Assembly: GCA_910584665.1 (NCBI GenBank)
Contig: CAJUBL010000081.1
Coordinates: 1-9,921 of the forward strand
Direction of reading: 5' to 3'
Length of the DNA stretch: 9,921 nucleotides
Source: an uncultured Muribaculaceae bacterium
Lineage (GTDB): Bacteria; Bacteroidota; Bacteroidia; Bacteroidales; Muribaculaceae
The position numbers and the translations under genes were made by a program. The number at the start of each line of letters is the position of its first letter. Positions within the stretch are counted from its first letter, which is position 1. The notes beneath the pieces were generated by a model that saw only the letters and a list, made by a program, of their open reading frames with translations, searched no databases and was not told the DNA's origin. Below, one piece after another: positions 1 to 5,351 of this stretch.

Positions 1-160
1 AAGCCTCTTTCGCATACACGAGTCTGCGTGAGGGCTTGGACTGTTTGGAGTGGCCGGCTATGCCTGCCTTTTCAAGCAGGTCAAGCACCCGGTCAAGTTT
101 TTCGGAGAGACCGCTTACCACATGTGGCAGCTGGTCGAAGGTGATTGTGGATGTATTCAT
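1..160 (-). CDS. Excisionase-like helix-turn-helix protein, N-terminus only (runs off the left edge)
   Basis: The reading frame starts at ATG 160-158 and stays open for 53 codons to the window edge, so the C-terminal part is missing. The visible part begins MNTSTITFDQLPHVV and continues with an amphipathic helix (GLSEKLDRVLDLLEKAG). It ends in RRLVYAKEA, which looks like the start of a winged HTH domain. From memory, small Bacteroidales element proteins annotated as helix-turn-helix or excisionase-like begin with the same ITFDQLP plus coiled segment, followed by a MerR/Xis-type HTH. Its likely role is DNA binding at element ends or promoters. It is divergent from the EVE-like gene, and dyad repeats lie in the shared spacer. 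The HTH itself is outside the window, so the family call rests on the N-terminal pattern. Confidence 0.65.
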   Translation of the reverse strand, partial: MNTSTITFDQLPHVVSGLSEKLDRVLDLLEKAGIAGHSKQSKPSRRLVYAKEA

Positions 161-220
161 ATTACTTTGGGGTTTGAAGTTCGTTTGAAATTCTAACCGC
201 AAAGTAAAAAGGTGAGTTGG

Positions 221-238
221 TGGTTAAAAATATAACCA
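221..238. repeat. Inverted repeat TGGTTA/TAACCA upstream of the HTH gene
   Basis: TGGTTA (221-226) and TAACCA (233-238) form a perfect 6-bp dyad around a 6-nt AT spacer. It lies about 60 bases upstream of the minus-strand HTH start. The position suits an operator or a recombination-protein binding site. No binding data are implied. Confidence 0.45.
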
Positions 239-323
239 TCCACACACATCAAAATAACTTTCTTGCTATTGGCAACACATTGGTATATAGTGATTAAGAT
301 GATTAGGTTTTCTTGATGGTTAT
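232..323. repeat. 9-bp inverted repeat pair ATAACCATC / GATGGTTAT
   Basis: ATAACCATC at 232-240 and its exact reverse complement GATGGTTAT at 315-323 are 74 bases apart in the divergent spacer between the HTH gene and the EVE-like gene. The left copy overlaps the 221-238 dyad. The 252-base spacer (161-412) contains no gene-like frame and is strongly AT-rich. These repeats are its only clear structure. They could be operator half-sites or arm-type sites for the element's integrase or excisionase. Confidence 0.4.
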
Positions 324-412
324 CACATCAAATCGAGGGTGATTTTCTGGTGATTGGATTGCAAGAGTTTAATATGTTTTTGCGATTAGAAGAATAATGG
401 CTAAATTCGTGT

Positions 413-820
413 ATGGAAAAGCTGAATACGCGGAAAAATAAGCAATGGTTGGTCTTTGCGAATGCCAATAGATGCAATCATTATGCATCATTAAAGGAAG
501 CAGGATTTGTAAGTTGGAAAAAGGACAGAAATAATTTCCAGATAGGAGATATTGTTTTTTTATTTAGTTCTGTTGAACGCAAAATAATCTACAAGACAAT
601 AGTTGTAGGCGAAGAACTACGTGCGGATGGCAAATATTGGGTAGAGAAACCACCAATGCATACTACATGGCGCTTAGAGGCAGTCCAAGAATATACTGGA
701 GATGGTTTGCAAGAGAAACACTTATTACAGCATGGTTTTAAGGGAGGTAGAAGTTTACAACATCCGATGTGTAATAATCCGGAATTGTTCGATTTTATAG
801 AGTCTGAGTTTGATAAATAA
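413..820 (+). CDS. Stand-alone EVE-like domain protein (PUA superfamily)
   Basis: This 135-residue protein appears to be a single EVE-like domain. It opens with a strand QWLVFANANR (11-20), then GFVSW, then the hallmark turn GDIVFLF (45-51). The strand IIYKTIVVGEE (58-68) follows, then W86RLEAVQEY and a C-terminal helix NPELFDFIES. EVE and YTH domains share the PUA-like fold. In bacteria they often read modified bases in modification-dependent restriction systems, commonly fused to McrB-like or HNH nucleases. Here no nuclease or motor is fused, and none is adjacent in view. The start at 413 has no Shine-Dalgarno, as is normal in Bacteroidetes. The gene is visibly AT-richer than its neighbours, which suggests recent acquisition as element cargo. 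A role in defence or nucleic-acid sensing is inference. The fold call is moderate, made from motif order and not from a search. Confidence 0.6.
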   Translation: MEKLNTRKNKQWLVFANANRCNHYASLKEAGFVSWKKDRNNFQIGDIVFLFSSVERKIIYKTIVVGEELRADGKYWVEKPPMHTTWRLEAVQEYTGDGLQEKHLLQHGFKGGRSLQHPMCNNPELFDFIESEFDK

Positions 821-857
821 AAAACGACTGACATCGGAGATAAGCCGGTGCCAGTCG
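819..857 (-). terminator. Intrinsic terminator between convergent genes
   Basis: The arms at 825-837 (CGACTGACATCGG) and 845-857 (CCGGTGCCAGTCG) form a 13-bp stem with one mismatch and a wobble around a 7-nt loop. Read on the minus strand, the stem is followed by six Ts (complement of 819-824) and more AT sequence. It is therefore a good rho-independent terminator for the 879-2114 gene. It lies directly after the stop codon of the convergent EVE-like gene. On the plus strand it has no U-tract, so termination there would be weaker. Confidence 0.75.
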
Positions 858-878
858 CAATATAGGAAGTTTGTATGA

Positions 879-2114
879 TTATTTCTGAAGAATTTTCGGA
901 TTGATGTTGCCATAACGTTTGAAGTGTTCAAACAGTCTGTCCATCTGATCTGCGGTATGGATGGGGATGCGCTCCTTGGTGGATTTGGATTCCCGGAGTT
1001 TCTGGACGATAGTCCTGATATGGGTATTCTCAAACGGTTTCTCAAAAACTTTCTTGACAAATCGGGCTATCTCCTCACCACGCAATCGCAGGAATTTTCC
1101 GACATTATAGCCGAGGTGCTTCAAGTCCTCTTTTGTCAGGTGGTCGCTACGGAGGTTGACTGGGCTGAACGGAGGCATTGCGTTGATAGTCCACACCTTG
1201 GCGTTATGGTGCAACTTTTGCAACTCCTCAGCTTCAAGGTACGGCTGCATCATGTGTGTGATGTAAGCGCAAAGGAATTCAATCTGTGAGAGGCTGAATT
1301 TCAGATCTTCCTCTTTGACTTCCTCATGGGCAGCATTGCATTGGTGGTGCTGGCTGATGAGTTTGTTGTGGAGTTCCACTTCTGTGTGATGCTTTTCATA
1401 GAATTTTACCATCTCATCAATATTCTCGATGGAGTAAACTGAGCCGTCTGGCGTAAGAAAGCAATCATGTTCATATTCCTCAATCAAGGTAGTACCGTCC
1501 GGATTATGATGCACGACACTTTCACCGTATGTGGTGAAACATCCGATATTCTCATCATATTCGGGTTCTTTTTGTACCCTCGTTATTCCATTTATAAAGT
1601 CCTCCCGCTCACGTTCTGACAAACTGTCGAGATAGGCATCCAATAGCTCGTCATCGTTGTCTGGTTCACTGGTCTTTCCATCTTCATCGATGGGTTCATC
1701 ATCTGGGTAATATTCATCGTCAAATTCAACATCAGATTCCAATACATCGGTCTGAAGGTCATTGTCCGCTGAATAATCCGCTATGTTTGGCTGTGTAGAT
1801 GTTTCAATAGGAATATATTCACCATCGGGAGTCTCTGCAACAAGTATTGCTGATTTTCGCCGAAAAAGAAAGGGCAATTTGCCGAACAGCTCGTCAATAA
1901 TAGATTGGAAACCGCAATATAATCCGATTGTCAGGACAAAGAAAACGGCAAACAGTATGTTGCCGGTAAATTCGTCAGTGCCAAAGCGATGAATGGCAGT
2001 ATGACGACCAAGTAAAGCCATGATGCCGCATCCGGCAATCACGGCACTCCAGATAATTATTTTGTCCCGGGTAGGGGAAGCGAAGCTCCTCAAGCGCTGG
2101 GGCGTCTCTTTCAT
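879..2114 (-). CDS. Unrecognised two-TM protein with acidic linker and C-terminal helical domain
   Basis: This 411-residue protein belongs to no family I can name. A short basic N-terminus (RLRSFASPTRDK) is followed by two hydrophobic segments, about 18-36 and 52-70, separated by a short polar loop. Residues 127-176 are very acidic, with runs of D and E. The rest is mostly helical and soluble. Its last part (residues 327-400) is lysine/arginine-rich, with LTKEDLKHLGYNVG and FENTHIRTIVQKLRES. The layout suggests an inner-membrane anchor carrying a cytoplasmic domain. The gene sits between the toxin-antitoxin pair and the EVE-like gene and reads the same way as the former. It has a hairpin just upstream of its start and a strong terminator after its stop. 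It is probably element cargo or an accessory gene. Function cannot be assigned from sequence alone. Confidence 0.7.
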   Translation of the reverse strand: MKETPQRLRSFASPTRDKIIIWSAVIAGCGIMALLGRHTAIHRFGTDEFTGNILFAVFFVLTIGLYCGFQSIIDELFGKLPFLFRRKSAILVAETPDGEYIPIETSTQPNIADYSADNDLQTDVLESDVEFDDEYYPDDEPIDEDGKTSEPDNDDELLDAYLDSLSEREREDFINGITRVQKEPEYDENIGCFTTYGESVVHHNPDGTTLIEEYEHDCFLTPDGSVYSIENIDEMVKFYEKHHTEVELHNKLISQHHQCNAAHEEVKEEDLKFSLSQIEFLCAYITHMMQPYLEAEELQKLHHNAKVWTINAMPPFSPVNLRSDHLTKEDLKHLGYNVGKFLRLRGEEIARFVKKVFEKPFENTHIRTIVQKLRESKSTKERIPIHTADQMDRLFEHFKRYGNINPKILQK

Positions 2115-2119
2115 AAATA

Positions 2120-2172
2120 AACAATGGGGTTAAATTATTTCACGTCTTTATAGACAATTTAACCCCGCTGTT
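2120..2172 (-). terminator. Long hairpin between higA and the two-TM gene (terminator or leader structure)
   Basis: GGGGTTAAATT (2126-2136) and AATTTAACCCC (2156-2166) form a perfect 11-bp inverted repeat. Four more pairs follow after a 2-nt interruption (AACA 2120-2123, TGTT 2169-2172). The 19-nt loop holds a nested GTCT/AGAC hairpin (2144-2155). On the minus strand it lies downstream of higA. The trailing sequence ATTGTTTATTT is only moderately T-rich, and the ATG of the 411-aa gene follows the stem by 11 nt. It can therefore be an imperfect higBA terminator or a structured leader controlling the next gene. The rest of the 2173-2288 spacer is AT-rich with no gene. Confidence 0.55.
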
Positions 2173-2288
2173 TGTTCAGTCAGTCCTTTCGTTAGTCTGA
2201 CGACTTGTATTTCTCAACCTATCACATAATGATAAAAAATCCACATAAATGTTTATTTTATGATATGTTAACGAGTAATATCATTTCA

Positions 2289-2624
2289 CTAAAGTATTGT
2301 CAAAGATACACGTCGCCCAAGCCCCTCGAAGATGCGGAAGAGGGTGCTGAGTTGAATATCGGACTTGCCATTCTCTAACCGGGAGATGTAAGTTTTCTTT
2401 GTCCCGATGCGCTCTGCGAGCTGCTCCTGTGTGAGTCCGGCTTTCAGACGCTCCTCTTTTAGAGTTTCTGCAAGGCAGAACGCTGCTGCGTCTGCGTCAA
2501 ATTGCTCACGTTCAGGGGTACCCGGTTTTCCGTATTCTGCATCCAGAAGCTCGTCGAAAGTCCGAGCATTCATGATCGCTTCTTTTTTTGTCTTATCCAT
2601 TTCTTTTTTCGTTAAAGTATTCAT
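2289..2624 (-). CDS. higA: HigA-type antitoxin, XRE-family HTH
   Basis: This 111-residue protein has an N-terminal segment (RTFDELLDAEYGKPGTPERE, 21-40) of the kind found in HigA/XRE antitoxins paired with Gp49-like toxins. A Cro/CI-type HTH follows at about 53-105 (LKEERLKAGLTQEQLAERIG, then TYISRLENGKSDI). Its roles would be to neutralise the upstream toxin and to repress the shared promoter. The chosen ATG at 2624 overlaps the toxin gene by 32 nt and retains the TKKE segment that resembles the N-terminus of relatives. ATG 2600 would give an 8-nt overlap, and ATG 2573 is also in frame. Toxin-first order is typical of higBA and opposite to relBE. Such pairs often stabilise mobile elements. 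Confidence 0.85.
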   Translation of the reverse strand: MNTLTKKEMDKTKKEAIMNARTFDELLDAEYGKPGTPEREQFDADAAAFCLAETLKEERLKAGLTQEQLAERIGTKKTYISRLENGKSDIQLSTLFRIFEGLGRRVSLTIL

Positions 2625-2937
2625 TCATCAGTTTCTTAGCTCGCTCAATTTGTTGTTTGGGTGTTTTCTGAGTTTTCTTCTGAAACCCATTGAAAAGAAT
2701 AACCAGAGAACCTTCATCAAAACAGCAGAAGATACGGAAGATATTGCTCCCGACTTCAACGCGGATTTCATATAGTCCATCCACGCCTTCCATATTTTTC
2801 AGAATGGTACTTGGAACTCTATCCACCGTCCTGACAACATTGATACAGTAGTTGATTTTACGTCTGACTGCATCAGTTTGAGCTACATAGAACTCATTGA
2901 AGTAGTTCTTGTATATTTTTATGGTGCGATGTGCCAT
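2593..2937 (-). CDS. higB: HigB/Gp49-like toxin of the RelE superfamily
   Basis: This 114-residue protein has the RelE/HigB (phage Gp49-like) pattern: a variable N-terminal helical half, then GLYEIRVEVGSNIFRIFC (54-71), the strand SLVILFNGF (77-85), and the hallmark FQKKTQKTP (85-93) leading into an ERAKKLMNEY helix. Family members are mostly ribosome-dependent mRNA endonucleases. The catalytic residues of this one were not verified. The frame is open upstream to 3204, but that part lies within the integrase gene in another frame. ATG 2937 is the credible start because it follows a Bacteroidetes promoter by a short leader. It overlaps higA at its 3' end, so the pair is translated together. 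Confidence 0.85.
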   Translation of the reverse strand: MAHRTIKIYKNYFNEFYVAQTDAVRRKINYCINVVRTVDRVPSTILKNMEGVDGLYEIRVEVGSNIFRIFCCFDEGSLVILFNGFQKKTQKTPKQQIERAKKLMNEYFNEKRNG

Positions 2938-2954
2938 ATCTTTTGATTCAACGG

Positions 2955-2986
2955 CAAAGTTAACTAAAAAGTTTACTCCACCCAAA
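2955..2986 (-). promoter_or_regulatory. higBA promoter with overlapping repeat operator
   Basis: On the minus strand TAACTTTG (2962-2955) matches the Bacteroidetes -7 consensus TAnnTTTG exactly. A -33 TTTG (2986-2983) lies 20 bases upstream. A near-tandem repeat covers the same stretch: AGTTAACT (2958-2965, itself a palindrome) and AGTTTACT (2970-2977), 12 bases apart start to start. This is a plausible antitoxin operator. Transcription would start near 2948, just before the toxin ATG. Confidence 0.7.
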
Positions 2987-2999
2987 TTTTGGAATGAAT

Positions 3000-4109
3000 T
3001 TATTTCAATGAGATTGAGTTGGCGGCGGCGCGTTTCTTGGCATTTACGACCTCGGCGTAAATCTGCGTCGTGGCTACGTTCTTGTGGGTCATCATTTTGC
3101 TGACGGTGTAAATGTCTGTGCCATTGCTTACAAGCAAAGTGGCGAATGTGTGGCGCAGTCCGTGAAATGTCAGTTTCTTGGTGATTCCGGCATTCTTCAG
3201 CCATGTCTTGAACGGCTCGCGGGTATGTGCCCGGCTCAGTCCCCGGAATACGAGTCCGGAACCGCGTTCACCGCAATATGCCAATGCCTCGTCGCTCAAC
3301 GGCAATGTTGCCTGTGTCTTTGTCTTTTGGGTACGGATGCGCATACAGTATCCTCCATCAGGCGACAGTTCGATGTTTTCCCAACGAAGTTGCAGTATGT
3401 CGCTGATGCGCAAGCCTGTTAGACAAGCGAACAATGAGGCTCGTTTCAGCACCTCGACCTTGCAGGGAGTGGCGGCAAGTTTCTTCACCTCATCCATTTC
3501 GAGATAGTTCACTTTCGGGTCTTCCCACTCAATAGAGTCAAGATAGTCATTGACATTTTCTTTCAACCAACCTTCCTTATAGGCGATTTTCAGAAGAGCG
3601 CGGAAGGTTGACCAATATCCGGCGGCAGAATTGCGCGATATCGGTGCGCCTTTCTTCGGCTTCACTTTCAGCCGAAGAATGTAGCTGCGGAACTCGTTAC
3701 AGAAACCGATGGTGACATCCTTCATCAGACATCGTCCATTGCAGAAGTCGGAGAAGTGTTTGAGAACAATATCCCACTTCTGATATTTCCCTTTTGCCTT
3801 CTCACGAAAATATTCCAGAAAGTCAGCGTTTTTCTTTGTACGGTCGAGAAAACCGAACTCCTCGTTGATTATTGCAAGCTCTCGCATGGCTCGTATGCCA
3901 CGGGCTTTCACACGGATCTCCTCGTTGTATTCCATCTCGAATTTATCCTTCGGTTCTCCATAGAGATATAAGCCGAGAAATTCCCGGCGCGACATCTTCT
4001 TGATATGTGGATTCCATATAGGTGGATAAAAATCCAGATAGAGCGACAGCTTTCCGCTACGCAGTTTCTCCTCGCGGAGCGTCACTTTGGTTACAGTTGA
4101 TGATTGCAT
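3000..4109 (-). CDS. Tyrosine recombinase / integrase of the mobile element
   Basis: This 369-residue protein is a full-length phage-type integrase. It has an N-terminal arm-binding-like region (1-100, including the VTLREEKLRSGKLSLYLDFYPP segment common in Bacteroidales integrases), a SAM-like core-binding domain (about 98-190) and a catalytic domain. The catalytic residues are visible: R234 in TGLRISD, K262/K264 in TQKTKT, H316 and R319 in HGLRH, H342 in MMTHKN, and the nucleophile Y351 in TQIYAEV. It should therefore be active. It cuts and rejoins DNA at element attachment sites. It lies 69 nt after the multi-HTH gene on the same strand, so co-transcription is likely, and 1.2 kb from the mnmE 3' end, the probable target. 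The higBA promoter starts right after its stop. Confidence 0.93.
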   Translation of the reverse strand: MQSSTVTKVTLREEKLRSGKLSLYLDFYPPIWNPHIKKMSRREFLGLYLYGEPKDKFEMEYNEEIRVKARGIRAMRELAIINEEFGFLDRTKKNADFLEYFREKAKGKYQKWDIVLKHFSDFCNGRCLMKDVTIGFCNEFRSYILRLKVKPKKGAPISRNSAAGYWSTFRALLKIAYKEGWLKENVNDYLDSIEWEDPKVNYLEMDEVKKLAATPCKVEVLKRASLFACLTGLRISDILQLRWENIELSPDGGYCMRIRTQKTKTQATLPLSDEALAYCGERGSGLVFRGLSRAHTREPFKTWLKNAGITKKLTFHGLRHTFATLLVSNGTDIYTVSKMMTHKNVATTQIYAEVVNAKKRAAANSISLK

Positions 4110-4151
4110 ATCTTGTCGTTTTTAGATTTATAATGTATTGAGGTCGATGGT

Positions 4152-4175
4152 GGTTATCAAGTGATATAAATAACC
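4152..4175. repeat. Inverted repeat GGTTAT/ATAACC upstream of the integrase
   Basis: GGTTAT (4152-4157) and ATAACC (4170-4175) form a 6-bp dyad with a 12-nt spacer in the gap between the multi-HTH gene and the integrase start. The half-site matches the core of the GATGGTTAT repeats at 232-323, near the excisionase-like gene. One element-encoded DNA-binding protein could recognise both places. The sites are short, so chance is possible. Confidence 0.35.
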
Positions 4176-4178
4176 GGA

Positions 4179-5084
4179 TTATAACTCAATTTGAGGATTG
4201 AACAACGCCTCCAACTCCTTGGCGTTCAGCTTGACATATTTGCCACAGCGGAGCTTGGTTATCTTGTAAGTCTTTACATAGTGATAGAGTTGGTCGCGTG
4301 TCAACGAGTATTTCACCATAGCGTCGGCCACCGATATAAACTCAACATCTTCCTTCGATGCGGTTCCTTTCGCCACATCGAAATGATATTTGGAGTAATA
4401 TACCTTACAGCCATCCTTTCGTTTCGGGATGCCGATTTTGGAAACCAGTGAGTATATCGCCGACAGCGTCATGCCATACTTTTCCTGAATATCCTCCACC
4501 GAATACCACTCGGTAATTTCCGGATTCTCTTTCTTCGCCGAGAAAAGCCGGTCGATATGCGACTTGCTGAAATATGCCTTGCCACGAAGTATCGTCTTCG
4601 GTACATTATTCTCGGCAACTACCTTGTATATCCACGAATCCTTGACCCCGAACTTTTCCCGAATCTCAGCACGGGTATAGAAATCAGCCAACGACTTCGA
4701 TTTTTTCTCAGCGGTTTCCCGCTTTTTATATGGTGAACTTTCAAGCATGGTATCGATGCTGATGCGCTTTATCAAAGTCAGACGAGAAGATATTTTTGAT
4801 GCCGATAAATCACCTCGGTGTATCAGCTTATACACACCTTGGCGTGTCATTCCTAATATTTGCCCTGCGTCAGCTACGGTCAGGTATTCCTTTTCTTTGA
4901 TAGCCGATAACGTAGCCGTAGGCGTTGGGGTGCTTAGGGTATTCTTAATCTTCTGCTGGCGCACTCGCTCCTTGTAAGAGTGTTCTGAGCATCTCTTGGA
5001 ACAGAAGCGAGTAACGGTCGTCTGAGCGGTGAATTGCTTGCCACACCACTCACAAGTTTTCTCAATTCTAATGTTGCTACTCAT
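4179..5084 (-). CDS. Zinc-motif protein with four tandem helix-turn-helix modules, integrase-associated
   Basis: This 301-residue protein starts at ATG 5084 (MSSNIRI), the usual beginning as I remember it for its Bacteroidales relatives. An in-frame extension to 5138 runs through a dyad repeat and is less likely. A Cys4 zinc motif comes first: C11, C14, C28 and C32 in TCEWCGKQF and FCSKRC. Four similar excisionase/MerR-like modules follow: YLTVADAGQILGMT (67-116), FYTRAEIREKFGV (135-182), WYSVEDIQEKYGM (193-238) and FISVADAMVKYSL (248-296). Each is a helix-turn-helix followed by a basic wing. The protein probably binds several half-sites at once. Its place between the presumed att site and the integrase suggests a recombination directionality factor, or a regulator of int. 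That role is inference. The repeat architecture is read directly. Confidence 0.8.
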   Translation of the reverse strand: MSSNIRIEKTCEWCGKQFTAQTTVTRFCSKRCSEHSYKERVRQQKIKNTLSTPTPTATLSAIKEKEYLTVADAGQILGMTRQGVYKLIHRGDLSASKISSRLTLIKRISIDTMLESSPYKKRETAEKKSKSLADFYTRAEIREKFGVKDSWIYKVVAENNVPKTILRGKAYFSKSHIDRLFSAKKENPEITEWYSVEDIQEKYGMTLSAIYSLVSKIGIPKRKDGCKVYYSKYHFDVAKGTASKEDVEFISVADAMVKYSLTRDQLYHYVKTYKITKLRCGKYVKLNAKELEALFNPQIEL

Positions 5085-5130
5085 GATTTTTGTGGAGATT
5101 TCTCCTTGATTTTGTAAATGTTCGTAAACT

Positions 5131-5149
5131 GTTGACAACCATTGTCAAC
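5131..5149. repeat. Perfect inverted repeat GTTGACAA-CCA-TTGTCAAC
   Basis: Two exact 8-bp half-sites (5131-5138 and 5142-5149) flank a 3-nt spacer about 47 bases upstream of the multi-HTH start. A third copy of the half-site, TGTTGACAA, lies at 5317-5325, next to the mnmE stop codon. This suits an autoregulatory operator, or a recombinase or accessory-protein site at the element end. Confidence 0.55.
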
Positions 5150-5220
5150 TTTCTCCACCACCTTGCTGACGCTTGGAGTGGAGAGAGCCGTTATCGTACA
5201 AAATCCGTACAAATGAGTGC

Positions 5221-5260
5221 GTAAAAACGCCTAATACCGACAGTTATCAGCATTAGACGT
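5221..5260 (-). terminator. Terminator downstream of mnmE
   Basis: The arms 5227-5235 (ACGCCTAAT) and 5252-5260 (ATTAGACGT) pair over 9 bp, with one G-U when read on the minus strand. Five Us follow (complement of 5223-5227). It lies about 75 bases past the mnmE stop, so it can end the housekeeping operon and insulate the element genes. If the element boundary is at the mnmE 3' end, this terminator is element DNA. Confidence 0.65.
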
Positions 5261-5323
5261 TTCGTAGAATATTATGTTTTATCGTTCAGTAACAGTCAAT
5301 TGCCATCAATATAAGTTGTTGAC

Positions 5324-5335
5324 AATCAATTGATT
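5324..5335. repeat. 12-bp perfect palindrome at the mnmE stop codon
   Basis: AATCAATTGATT is a perfect palindrome overlapping the last bases of the mnmE stop. TCAATTG also occurs 30 bases to the left (5296-5302). Its place at the presumed element boundary makes it a candidate recombinase core site. AT-rich palindromes of this size also arise by chance. Confidence 0.35.
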
Positions 5336-5351
5336 ATTTTCCGATGCAGAA
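5334..5351. other. Candidate attachment site at the mnmE 3' end
   Basis: The last 18 bases of mnmE encode FCIGK plus stop. In Salmonella genomic island 1 the corresponding last 18 bases of trmE/thdF are the att site. Here an intact integrase and HTH genes of lower GC begin right after this point, which is the layout expected of an att junction. The second copy of the site is not in the window, so the assignment is inference. Confidence 0.4.

Noticed and set aside
397..441. 14-codon frame (MAKFVYGKAEYAEK) overlapping the EVE-like start
   Set aside because: It could be a short leader, but it is too short and shows no conserved feature. Chance is the simpler explanation.
924..1289. Plus-strand frame within the two-TM gene
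   Set aside because: It is antisense to a longer frame that has clear domain structure and a matching terminator.
2938..3204. N-terminal extension of the HigB frame
   Set aside because: It overlaps the integrase C-terminus in another frame, is rich in Q, R and H, lacks family similarity, and lies upstream of the higBA promoter.
5094..5105. GGAGATTTCTCC dyad, read on the minus strand as a possible Shine-Dalgarno GGAG
   Set aside because: The GGAG lies too far from ATG 5084 to set the start, and the two-base centre cannot form a hairpin. It may be a minor operator at most.
5085..5138. N-terminal extension of the multi-HTH protein
   Set aside because: It covers dyad repeats, and MSSNIRI at 5084 is the recognisable family start.
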